Below, piece by piece: positions 55,758 through 62,200 of a DNA stretch of 64,000 nt (position 1 is its first letter; each line of letters begins with the position of its first letter). The stretch spans positions 1,113,501 to 1,177,500 of the forward strand of contig NZ_CP017259.1 in assembly GCF_001735715.1 (NCBI RefSeq), read 5' to 3'. A program made the position numbers and the translations under genes. The stretch comes from Formosa sp. Hel3_A1_48. GTDB taxonomy: Bacteria > Bacteroidota > Bacteroidia > Flavobacteriales > Flavobacteriaceae. Under the pieces are notes generated by a model that saw only the letters and a program-made list of their open reading frames with translations, was not told the DNA's origin and did no database searches.

Positions 55758-56150
55758 CTATGCTTTTTTTCTTTTTTGTAGAAGGTCATCGTTAAGAATA
55801 GGGTTTTCTGTCCCTTTTAGAGATCGATCGATTTGATCAATATATTCCAAAGAATCGTCGATAAAAAACAACAATTCAGGCATCCTTCGAAGCTGATGTT
55901 TGGTACGTTGTGCCAATTCGTGTTTGATGATGGGTGCATTTGAAGAAATACCTTCAATCAGTACTTTGGCCTGCTTGATCGGAAAAATACTTAAGTATAC
56001 CTTAGCAATAGACAAGTCTACAGTGACTTTGACTTGAGTTACTGAAATAATAACCCCTTGCATGCCCCCTTCTCTAGCGGCGCCTTGAAGGACTTCAACT
56101 AAATCCCGCTGTAAAACCGAGGCTATTTTCTTTTGTCTTTGACTTTCCAT
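55758..56150 (-). CDS. rbfA: 30S ribosome-binding factor RbfA
   Basis: This 130-residue KH-type protein has SQRQKKIASVLQRDLVEVLQ at the N-terminus, VTVDLSIAKVYLSIFPIKQA near 47 and MPELLFFIDDSLEYIDQID near 92, all family features. It acts late in 16S rRNA maturation. The stop is immediately followed by the TTG of the permease gene. Confidence 0.94.
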   Translation of the reverse strand: MESQRQKKIASVLQRDLVEVLQGAAREGGMQGVIISVTQVKVTVDLSIAKVYLSIFPIKQAKVLIEGISSNAPIIKHELAQRTKHQLRRMPELLFFIDDSLEYIDQIDRSLKGTENPILNDDLLQKRKKA

Positions 56151-56219
56151 AGGGCAAAAATACTACAATTCTTCTGTAATTTTTCAAAAGCCTTGTTTTT
56201 TGCTTTAAATTTGTAAAAG

Positions 56220-56630
56220 ATGAAAAAAATTGAACACATCGGTATTGCCGTGAAAGATCTTAGGAAATCTAATCGGCTTTATGCAAAATTGCTGGGGGTT
56301 GAGCACTACAAAATTGAGTGTGTAAAATCCGAAGGTGTCAATACCTCCTTTTTTAAAGTCGGCGAGAATAAGATTGAATTGCTGCAGGCGACCAGCCCAG
56401 ATAGCCCAATTGCAAAATTTATTGAAAAAAGAGGAGAGGGCGTACATCATATTGCTTTTGCAGTAGATGATATTGGCGCTGAAATCGAGCGATTGAAAAC
56501 AGAAGGATTTGAGCTGATTCACCACAAAGCTAAGCCTGGTGCTGATGGTAAGTTAATTGCATTTTTACACCCAAAATCATCTGGTGGAGTACTTATAGAA
56601 CTGTGTCAAGATATGGATAATAAAGAATAA
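56220..56630 (+). CDS. mce: Methylmalonyl-CoA epimerase
   Basis: This 136-residue VOC-fold protein has KKIEHIGIAVKDLRKSNRLY at the N-terminus (metal His), GENKIELLQATSPDSPIAKF near 42, GEGVHHIAFAVDDI near 73 (metal His) and GVLIELCQDMD at the end (metal Glu). It interconverts the (R) and (S) forms of methylmalonyl-CoA. Confidence 0.94.
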   Translation: MKKIEHIGIAVKDLRKSNRLYAKLLGVEHYKIECVKSEGVNTSFFKVGENKIELLQATSPDSPIAKFIEKRGEGVHHIAFAVDDIGAEIERLKTEGFELIHHKAKPGADGKLIAFLHPKSSGGVLIELCQDMDNKE

Positions 56631-56677
56631 ATTTCTTTTCATAATTTTAAAAATGGTTGTAATATTGCAGCCACTTT

Positions 56678-56751
56678 GGTCCCATAGCTCAGTTGGTTAG
56701 AGCATCTGACTCATAATCAGAGGGTCCTTGGTTCGAGCCCAAGTGGGACCA
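56678..56751 (+). tRNA. tRNA with CAT anticodon (elongator Met, possibly Ile2)
   Basis: This 74-nt cloverleaf has acceptor GGTCCCA/TGGGACC, D arm GCTC...GAGC, anticodon arm TCTGA-CTCATAA-TCAGA with CAT at 56712-56714, T arm CTTGG-TTCGAGC-CCAAG and discriminator A. CCA is not encoded. The anticodon stem lacks the three G-C pairs of initiators. Met(CAT) versus lysidine-modified Ile2(CAT) cannot be settled by eye. The gene is the target of an integrated element: everything from position 24 onward is repeated perfectly at 62240. Confidence 0.93.
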
Positions 56752-56896
56752 CCCTGAAAACCCTTCTTAATTGAGGGGTTTTTTGTTCCAAAGCAACTGC
56801 GCTAAAAATGTACTTTACATAAAATAAAATTCAATATCTTTGACTAAACCATTTTAGCAAAATGAAAAAACTCTTCTTACTCTCCGCTTTATTAAT
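56701..56896 (+). repeat. Left copy of 196-bp direct repeat (attL candidate)
   Basis: This copy contains tRNA positions 24-74, the tRNA terminator, a 75-bp spacer and the first eleven to twelve codons of a lipoprotein gene. It is identical over its full length to 62240-62435 (constant offset 5,539). The base before each copy differs, and identity ends inside the lipoprotein signal-peptide codons. Confidence 0.95.
56757..56782 (+). terminator. Intrinsic terminator after tRNA (left copy)
   Basis: AAAACCCTTC-TTAATT-GAGGGGTTTT forms a 10-bp stem with one G-T pair, followed by T residues, 5 bp after the tRNA. Confidence 0.88.
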
Positions 56897-57239
56897 CTTT
56901 GCTTGTAGTAGTGATGATTCAGACTCTTCAAATTCGAATGAAGATTCAATTAATCCTCCAGCCTGGATTCAAGGGGTGTGGACTAACGATTCTATTTCTG
57001 CCTTTGAGTTTAGAGCTGACGATATGTGTGTTACAGCTGGGAGTACAAATTGTTACAAAGCACTAATGGCTCTTTCTACTGAAAGCAGTGCGTATGAAGA
57101 AATTTCTGATACAAGATACTATGTTGTGGTTAGTTACGGTTTTTCTGAGAACACCTATGAATTTGAAAAAGTTTCTGAGAGTACTATAAATTGGATTTTA
57201 TATCCGTCAGGTATAATTTCTACATTCACCAAAAATTGA
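56862..57239 (+). CDS. Small lipoprotein, hypothetical (element copy)
   Basis: This 125-residue protein has a lipoprotein signal MKKLFLLSALLIFAC-SSDDSD (lipobox IFAC, +2 Ser, as in many flavobacterial surface lipoproteins) and a Ser/Asp/Asn linker. A small mature domain has WIQGVWTNDSISAFEFRADD and two Cys (MCVTAGSTNCYK), a lipocalin-like GxW start. No named family was recognised. Its promoter and first codons lie in the 196-bp repeat, so the mature part has replaced that of the gene now at 62401. Confidence 0.8.
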   Translation: MKKLFLLSALLIFACSSDDSDSSNSNEDSINPPAWIQGVWTNDSISAFEFRADDMCVTAGSTNCYKALMALSTESSAYEEISDTRYYVVVSYGFSENTYEFEKVSESTINWILYPSGIISTFTKN

Positions 57240-57285
57240 GAAAATACTACCTCAACCAAACTTCACAAACTGTAATCCTAACTAA

Positions 57286-57690
57286 ATGAAAAAAACACTC
57301 TTCTTACTCTGCGCTTTATTAATCTTCGCTTGTAGTAGTGATGATTCAGAAGACAACCCATTACCAGCTTACACAGTTGAAGGCAAATGGTTGTGGTCTC
57401 CAGACCCAGAAGACAGAACATATGTAAATACAATGTTTGAATTTGTAGGTGGTAACGTGTATACATCTTATGCAGTAAACTGTGGCTGGGAAGATAACTA
57501 TTGTACCGATGCAGATTTTAATGCATTGGATGAATCAGATAGAATCCCAGGAGTTGATACGTACACATTTGATGGAAATACTTTAATATGGGATGAAATC
57601 CCACGAGAAGTTTCATTTGAATGTGATGGTGGTATAATGCTAAATGAAAATAGTTATAAACTTTGGAGATTAAATTCTGACTGTAACTAA
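57286..57690 (+). CDS. Small lipoprotein, hypothetical (first cassette gene)
   Basis: This 134-residue protein has the signal MKKTLFLLCALLIFAC-SSDDSED, almost identical at DNA level to the preceding gene. The mature part has VEGKWLWSPDPEDRTYVNTMFEF and paired cysteines (NCGWEDNYC), again a lipocalin-like small beta domain. The stop codon TAA lies on the boundary of integrase-end repeat R1 (shared bases TAAACC), as expected for a cassette gene. Confidence 0.8.
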   Translation: MKKTLFLLCALLIFACSSDDSEDNPLPAYTVEGKWLWSPDPEDRTYVNTMFEFVGGNVYTSYAVNCGWEDNYCTDADFNALDESDRIPGVDTYTFDGNTLIWDEIPREVSFECDGGIMLNENSYKLWRLNSDCN

Positions 57691-57769
57691 ACCATAGGCA
57701 TATCTTCTTCTTTTAGTTCTGCTATTTCTAAACTTCTTAAGTAGGTTAGAGATACATTTCTTATATTTA
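57689..57769 (-). repeat. R1: integrase 3'-end repeat
   Basis: This 81-bp copy, read on the minus strand, encodes NIRNVSLTYLRSLEIAELKE then EDMPMV-stop. It includes the catalytic Tyr codon and differs from the resident integrase mainly by silent changes plus a few residue changes (IRNVS, RS). It starts at AAACCATAGGCATATC on the plus strand. Confidence 0.88.
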
Positions 57770-57773
57770 GGCT

Positions 57774-57914
57774 ATGAAATTTCGAAATCCAATGAAAAAT
57801 AAATGGGGACAATGGAAAGACGATGCGACATTGGCTGAAAAATGTTTTTGGTCTTTCATCTTTGTAGCTGCAGGAATGACAATAGGGGATTTAATTCTTG
57901 ACCTTTTTATTTAG
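57774..57914 (+). CDS. 46-residue membrane protein, sole gene of cassette R1-R2
   Basis: This short ORF fills the whole 227-bp cassette: a charged, Trp-rich N-terminus (MKFRNPMKNKWGQWKDD) and one membrane helix (FWSFIFVAAGMTIGDLILDLF). The ATG follows R1 by 4 bp and the stop TAG lies 1 bp before R2. It has no recognisable family. That it is the only coding frame in a delimited cassette argues that it is real. Confidence 0.65.
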   Translation: MKFRNPMKNKWGQWKDDATLAEKCFWSFIFVAAGMTIGDLILDLFI

Positions 57915-57915
57915 G

Positions 57916-57996
57916 AAACCATAGGCATATCTTCTTCTTTCAGTTCAGCTATTTCTAAACCTCTTAAGTAGCTTTGGCTTATGTTTCTTATATTTG
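57916..57996 (-). repeat. R2: integrase 3'-end repeat
   Basis: The minus-strand reading is NIRNISQSYLRGLEIAELKE then EDMPMV; the codon after Val is TCC then TAA, so the stop is shifted by one codon. It shares the NIRN segment with R1 rather than with the resident integrase, pointing to a different parent integrase. Confidence 0.87.
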
Positions 57997-58016
57997 AGAA
58001 TATAAACATTTTAATT

Positions 58017-58529
58017 TTGAAGAAATTTTTGTTGTTAGCTTTAATTGTTTTAGGCATTACTTACTCCAATGCCCAGTCATTATCTGTTAATGAAGCATTC
58101 GATGTTTTGACAAAATGGGAAGGGCAATGGAAAAACAGTGCAGTTTTTGAAGAATCTGTATGGATACGAGAAAGCGTTAAAACTCGTGGGAGAACAAGCT
58201 CAAGTTTAATACTTTCCAACAATTACCTTGAGATAAACATTAATAATGGAGATAACACATCAAAACATATTATTTGTTACGACCAAAACTCAAAAAAATT
58301 CAATAGATGGGAATTTAAAAATGATGGTGCTAATACTTTTTGGATTGGAGAATGGAATAAGAAAGACAAAACTATGACTTGGGATTTTATAGATTTTTCG
58401 GGAAATGGAATCGTTGGTCAAATTATTGAAAGTATTGCATCAGAAGAAGTTATTAATTCAGAAATTATTATGAAAGACAAAGACGGAAACACATTGCTTA
58501 AAATTAATTCCACTAAAATCAAAATCTAA
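58017..58529 (+). CDS. Secreted protein, DUF1579-like (cassette R2-R3)
   Basis: This protein of about 170 residues uses a TTG start giving MKKFLLLALIVLGITYSNAQ (signal peptide). The ATG at 57981 lies within repeat R2 and would place a hydrophilic prefix before the signal. The mature part has LTKWEGQWKNSAVFEESVW, YDQNSKKFNRWEF and WIGEWNKKDKTMTWDF, alternating beta strands resembling DUF1579/THAP4-like beta-barrel proteins. The stop TAA shares bases with R3. Confidence 0.75.
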   Translation: MKKFLLLALIVLGITYSNAQSLSVNEAFDVLTKWEGQWKNSAVFEESVWIRESVKTRGRTSSSLILSNNYLEININNGDNTSKHIICYDQNSKKFNRWEFKNDGANTFWIGEWNKKDKTMTWDFIDFSGNGIVGQIIESIASEEVINSEIIMKDKDGNTLLKINSTKIKI

Positions 58530-58585
58530 ACCATAGGCATATCCTCTTCTTTTAGTTCATCTATTTCAAGTCCTTTTAAGTAGGT
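58529..58585 (-). repeat. R3: integrase 3'-end repeat
   Basis: The minus-strand reading is TYLKGLEIDELKEEDMPMV-stop, with Lys for Arg and Asp for Ala. Upstream of Thr the frame breaks, but dropping one T would restore NINLTYLKG, so a single-base insertion or the end of homology lies there. Confidence 0.85.
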
Positions 58586-58613
58586 TTAAATTTATATTTA
58601 TTACGTTTATAAT

Positions 58614-59126
58614 ATGAGAAACTTCTTTGTAATATTATTGTCAGTTTCAATTTTATCTTGCGGCAAAGACCCTTATCCTAAATTTGACATTAAACTCCCT
58701 TCAGGTTTTAAAACCGAAGTTTATAAAGACGGATATAATTTATTAACAGCATCTAAATATGTTAATGGAAATATCGAAAGTATGATTGAATTACGATACT
58801 CTGATGATTGGTCTTTTTCAACATTTTCAAATGACACCTACATTTCTGAAATGCTAAAAACTGACAAGTTTGAGGATGCTTCATCAATGACGTTCAATAA
58901 CTTTAAGGTTCAAATTAAAGAGAAAATGTACTTTAAAAATTTAGGCTATTGTTTCTACTCTATTTACAGTGGGGATTATTATGCTAACAATGTTAGAGTT
59001 ACAAATGTTGTCGTTCAATTTGTTAAAGGAGACAAATTATATACTTTGTTGGGAAGTACATTCCCTGAAAACTTTTCTAATTATCACAAACAATTTTTAA
59101 ATACATTTGAAACTTTCACACTATGA
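58614..59126 (+). CDS. Lipoprotein, hypothetical (cassette R3-R4, first gene)
   Basis: This 170-residue protein has the lipoprotein signal MRNFFVILLSVSILSC-GKDP (lipobox ILSC). The mature domain has KFDIKLPSGFKTEVYKDGYN and VQFVKGDKLYTLLGSTFPEN, a PsbP/DUF1795-like pattern (inference). Its stop overlaps the start of the next gene (ATGA), so both are moved together in one cassette. Confidence 0.78.
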   Translation: MRNFFVILLSVSILSCGKDPYPKFDIKLPSGFKTEVYKDGYNLLTASKYVNGNIESMIELRYSDDWSFSTFSNDTYISEMLKTDKFEDASSMTFNNFKVQIKEKMYFKNLGYCFYSIYSGDYYANNVRVTNVVVQFVKGDKLYTLLGSTFPENFSNYHKQFLNTFETFTL

Positions 59127-59332
59127 AAAAAGCACTATTAATTATTTTGAGCATTATAATTTACTTATTTGTTTTGTGGTTACTTGTATTAATTTCTATT
59201 GGTATTAATTTTGCTGTTTTTGAAAGAGGTACAGGCGGTATAACTGCACTAGGCTCAATTATATCTTTTTGGCTTTCTTACAAATTTGTAAAATGGCTAT
59301 GGAAAAAGTACTTTTATCCTACTAAACCATAG
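59123..59332 (+). CDS. Small two-helix membrane protein (cassette R3-R4, second gene)
   Basis: This 69-residue protein has two hydrophobic helices (about 4-30 and 42-60) around GINFAVFERGTGGITALGS and a basic C-terminus. The last sense codon CCA and stop TAG lie inside repeat R4, so the repeat supplies the end of the gene. It is coupled to the preceding lipoprotein gene. Confidence 0.75.
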   Translation: MKKALLIILSIIIYLFVLWLLVLISIGINFAVFERGTGGITALGSIISFWLSYKFVKWLWKKYFYPTKP

Positions 59333-59375
59333 GCATATCTTCTTCTTTCAATTCAGCTATTTCTAAACCTCTTAG
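59324..59375 (-). repeat. R4: integrase 3'-end repeat (shortest)
   Basis: The minus-strand reading is LRGLEIAELKEEDMPMV-stop; homology stops before the catalytic Tyr codon. About 52 bp. It also carries the stop codon of the preceding plus-strand gene. Confidence 0.85.
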
Positions 59376-59469
59376 TTCTGAACTTAGTTTAATTGTAAAA
59401 ACTTAAATTAGTTGTGTTTTTCAATAAGTAAAATCTTTTTTATATTAGAACTTCTAAATTTGATTATTA

Positions 59470-60171
59470 ATGAATAACCTTTTGTTTGTTTTTTTGACTG
59501 GCACTTTAATAAGTTTTGGTCAAACTCTCTCCGTAGGGCCTAATAGTTCAATAAATATTAATTCCAGTAGCTCTCTTTCAGTTGATGGCTTAGAACTTGC
59601 GCCTAACGAAGCTTATACTATTTCAGGACCCAACACTATAGACCGTTCTAATGGACCTATTGTTGTGGGCGATAATACAAGTATTAATAGAGTCTACGAA
59701 TTATCTGCTGAATTGTCTAACTATTCTGGAATACTCAACTTTAAATACTTGGAAAGCGAACTTAATAGCATATTGGAAGCCGATTTGGTATTAGAGGTCC
59801 TAAATACAAACGGAGTTTGGACGTCTGTTCCAGCGAGTATTGATGAAGCCAATAATACCCTAAGTTATGATTTCACGGAACTTGTTGGGTTTACTTCAGT
59901 CACAGCCAGTGATGTGTCGGCAACGCTAACCGTTAAGCCAGTCTTATTAGACGGCTATGTACGTGTGTATCCAAACCCTACAACAGACTTTTTACATATT
60001 GTATCCAACACAGCCCAAAAAGCCACACTATTTAACACAGCAGGCCAAAAAATATTAGAAACTAATAACGCTACAGCGTTAGATGTCATAGACCTACCTT
60101 CAGGGGTTTACTTATTAAACTTAACAAACGGTCAAAACCAAATTTCAACTTTTAAAATAATAAAGAAGTAA
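59470..60171 (+). CDS. Secreted protein with type IX sorting domain (cassette R4-R5, first gene)
   Basis: This 233-residue protein has a signal peptide (MNNLLFVFLTGTLISFGQ), a beta-rich mature part with VGPNSSININSSSSLSVDG, and a C-terminal type A T9SS sorting domain starting near 165 (VRVYPNPTTDFLHIVSN) and ending GVYLLNLTNGQNQISTFKI. It would be exported and anchored or released by the T9SS. It is followed after 1 bp by the collagen-like gene. Confidence 0.85.
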   Translation: MNNLLFVFLTGTLISFGQTLSVGPNSSININSSSSLSVDGLELAPNEAYTISGPNTIDRSNGPIVVGDNTSINRVYELSAELSNYSGILNFKYLESELNSILEADLVLEVLNTNGVWTSVPASIDEANNTLSYDFTELVGFTSVTASDVSATLTVKPVLLDGYVRVYPNPTTDFLHIVSNTAQKATLFNTAGQKILETNNATALDVIDLPSGVYLLNLTNGQNQISTFKIIKK

Positions 60172-60172
60172 G

Positions 60173-61084
60173 ATGAAAAAAATTACATTAATAGCACTTA
60201 TGTTGTTCACAGCATTGGGTTACGCACAAGTAGGTATCAACACAAATAACCCAGATGCCTCTTCAGCATTAGAGATTGAATCCACTACAGGTGGAATTTT
60301 AATACCAAGACTCACAGAGACGCAGCGCGATGCGATATCTGCACCTGCTACAGGTTTAATGATTTATCAAACAGACCAAACGGCTGGTTTTTATTTTTAT
60401 GATGGAAATGTTTGGACTAAAATCGATGGAGTAGCTGGCCCAGCAGGAGCAGCAGGAGTAGATGGAGATGACGGAGCAACAGGCCCAGCAGGAGCAGCAG
60501 GACCAACAGGCCCAGCAGGACCTGTAGGCCCAGCAGGACCAACAGGTCCAGCAGGACCAGCAGGAGCAGATGGTACCTCTTACACACAGCCCACTTATAA
60601 TATTGGAGATATTGTTAATGGCGGTGTAGTTTTTTGGTTAGATAGCACGGGTCAACACGGTTTGGTTGCGGCATTTTCAGATGTAGCAACTTCTGTAGAA
60701 TGGGGTTGTTATGGTACAGATTTACCAAACGTACTGAATCGCCCTTATAATGGAGGTAATCCTTCGGGTTTAGGTGCTGAAATAGGAGATGGTTTTAATA
60801 ACACTAATGATATACTTCAAGATTGCCCTACTGCTCCCGCTGCTTTAGCGGCAAGGTCTTTAGGAGCACAATGGTTTTTACCAAGTGCAAAGGAGTTAAA
60901 CCAAATGTATATCAATAAAACAACTTTAGAGGGGGTCTCTGGGTTTAATGGATTTAGTTTTGTCTACTGGAGTTCTACGGAGCTCGATGCCAATATCGCG
61001 TGGAAACAGTATTTCGTCAGTGGTAATCAGTACAACACCAATAAGTACTCCACAAACTTTGTGCGTGCTGTTCGGGCTTTTTAG
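60173..61084 (+). CDS. Secreted collagen-like protein with C-type-lectin-like (DUF1566/FISUMP-type) end, possible DGR target
   Basis: This 303-residue protein has a signal peptide ending GYAQ, then VGINTNNPDASSALEIESTT (common in flavobacterial surface proteins). Residues 89-134 carry fifteen collagen triplets (Gly-Pro-Ala, Gly-Pro-Thr and similar). A C-terminal domain has GGVVFWLDSTGQHGLVAAFSD, WFLPSAKELNQMY, YWSSTE and a final VRAVRAF. That is the DUF1566/C-type-lectin-like arrangement used by diversity-generating retroelement targets. Codons between YWSSTE and VRAVRAF are mostly pyrimidine-ended, unlike the rest of the gene. No reverse transcriptase is in the window. Confidence 0.85.
   Translation: MKKITLIALMLFTALGYAQVGINTNNPDASSALEIESTTGGILIPRLTETQRDAISAPATGLMIYQTDQTAGFYFYDGNVWTKIDGVAGPAGAAGVDGDDGATGPAGAAGPTGPAGPVGPAGPTGPAGPAGADGTSYTQPTYNIGDIVNGGVVFWLDSTGQHGLVAAFSDVATSVEWGCYGTDLPNVLNRPYNGGNPSGLGAEIGDGFNNTNDILQDCPTAPAALAARSLGAQWFLPSAKELNQMYINKTTLEGVSGFNGFSFVYWSSTELDANIAWKQYFVSGNQYNTNKYSTNFVRAVRAF
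60437..60574 (+). repeat. Collagen triplet repeat coding region
   Basis: Forty-six codons form fifteen Gly-X-Y triplets plus a final Gly. The DNA is itself repetitive (units such as GGCCCAGCAGGA and GGACCAACA) and much richer in G+C than its surroundings. Confidence 0.92.
60965..61081 (+). other. DGR-like variable region (VR) at 3' end of collagen-lectin gene
   Basis: The segment runs from YWSSTE to the end. The 26 codons at 60983-61060 include 11 ending in C and 8 ending in T, many in positions where related proteins show Asn runs (CTC, GAT, GCC, AAT, ATC, TAT, GTC, AGT, TAC, ACC, TAC, TCC, TTT). This is what adenine-directed mutagenesis of AAC/AAT template codons gives. It is followed by an invariant-looking GC-rich end coding VRAVRAF. 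No template repeat was found in the window. Confidence 0.45.
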
Positions 61085-61104
61085 TTATTTATCAATTAAA
61101 AAAC

Positions 61105-62151
61105 CTAAACCATAGGCATATCTTCTTCTTTTAGTTCAGCTATTTCTAAACCTCTCAGGTAGGTTAAACTTACGTTTATAGATGAATGTCCCATAGCTTT
61201 CTGTAGCTTTGTAATAGAACCTGTACGCTTGAATATTTCTATAGCCCCTGAGTGTCTAAATGAGTAGAGTGTTATACTGTCGTCAACTGATTTATTGCTG
61301 CGCTTAAATCGCTTAAAAAGGGTCTTAAAATAACCACTGTTATAGGGCTTTTCAGTACCAGTAAAGATATTGTAGTTCTCGTCTGATTTTCTAAGATATG
61401 AGCGTACTATATGAGGTACTGGTACGAGTCTATTGCGCTTAGATTTTACTTTATCTCCAGAGAGTCTAATAAGTGATAAATCCGTATTAAAATCACCCCA
61501 CTTTAAGCGTCTAATCTCTTGATGAGGTCTTAGTAAACAGCAGTACGTTAGTAGACAGCACAGATGCAAGTTCTTATTAAACTTATATACCTCATCTAAT
61601 AGACCTTTTACATCGCTAATAGGCTTATGTAGTGTTTCAGTCTGTTTACGAGTCTTTAAAGTCATCCGCTCTATAGTAAAACCATTATCAGCCAAGTAAT
61701 TAACCAGTACGTTTAAGTGTCTTCTAGCTGTATTGTAAGAGGTGTTATTAGCATACTTTAAAGGTATACTGTGCAAGAAGCGAATAGAAATAGAACCCTT
61801 ATAAATTAACTCTTCTCTTAAACAACAAGACAGTAAAGTAAGCGTCTTTATATAGGATACCGACAGAGGCTCTTTTAGTTTGGCTTCTATGAGACTATCA
61901 AACAGCACAATAGTCGTTAAGGGTTTAGTAAATGAGTAATTATTAGAGACTAAATAACGATAGACCTCATCAGCTAATAGAACAGCTTTACTACGTCTTA
62001 GTTTAGTGGGATAGGAATTAGGAGCGAGAGACGAATTAATACGCTTACCATTAAACAACCGATAACGCTTATAATTTAGATTGAAATCTATAAAGTAATT
62101 ATCGTAGGAGTCTTTACGTACTTTAGGGTAAGATAGACTATAATTTGGCAT
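61105..62151 (-). CDS. Tyrosine recombinase/integrase
   Basis: This 348-residue tyrosine recombinase has an N-terminal arm-type region (1-80), a SAM-like core-binding domain (about 80-165) and a catalytic domain (175-348). Active-site residues: Arg208 (LLRPHQEIRRLKW), a Lys near 234-238, Tyr296 where most have His, Arg299-His300 (LYSFRHSGAIE), His322 (MGHSS) and Tyr331 (SLTYLRGLE). It reads leftward, starting 89 bp from the right 196-bp repeat. The codons after Tyr331 are repeated four times to its left, so its 3' end is probably part of the recombination site. Confidence 0.92.
   Translation of the reverse strand: MPNYSLSYPKVRKDSYDNYFIDFNLNYKRYRLFNGKRINSSLAPNSYPTKLRRSKAVLLADEVYRYLVSNNYSFTKPLTTIVLFDSLIEAKLKEPLSVSYIKTLTLLSCCLREELIYKGSISIRFLHSIPLKYANNTSYNTARRHLNVLVNYLADNGFTIERMTLKTRKQTETLHKPISDVKGLLDEVYKFNKNLHLCCLLTYCCLLRPHQEIRRLKWGDFNTDLSLIRLSGDKVKSKRNRLVPVPHIVRSYLRKSDENYNIFTGTEKPYNSGYFKTLFKRFKRSNKSVDDSITLYSFRHSGAIEIFKRTGSITKLQKAMGHSSINVSLTYLRGLEIAELKEEDMPMV
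61107..61163 (-). repeat. R5: integrase 3'-end repeat, resident copy
   Basis: This is the last 19 codons of the intact integrase gene (TYLRGLEIAELKEEDMPMV, stop TAG just before). The 57-bp core is the reference to which R1-R4 align. Confidence 0.88.
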
Positions 62152-62200
62152 ATATATGGCAGTTTAATTAAACATTACATTTAAAGAACTACGTAATATA

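Noticed and set aside
57981-58016. ATG start of the DUF1579-like gene at 57981
   Set aside because: It lies inside repeat R2 and would put a non-signal prefix in front of a clear signal peptide beginning at the TTG at 58017.
60173-61084. Complete diversity-generating retroelement in the window
   Set aside because: No reverse transcriptase, accessory gene or template repeat is present; only the target-like end can be supported.
57689-61163. CRISPR array
   Set aside because: Repeats are 52-81 bp, only five, unevenly spaced by 227-1,783 bp, and the intervals are genes; there are no cas genes.
57689-61163. Classical integron with attC sites
   Set aside because: The recombinase lacks a recognisable IntI-specific insertion, the repeats are coding ends of the integrase without the paired R/L boxes of attC, and the integrase faces the cassettes.
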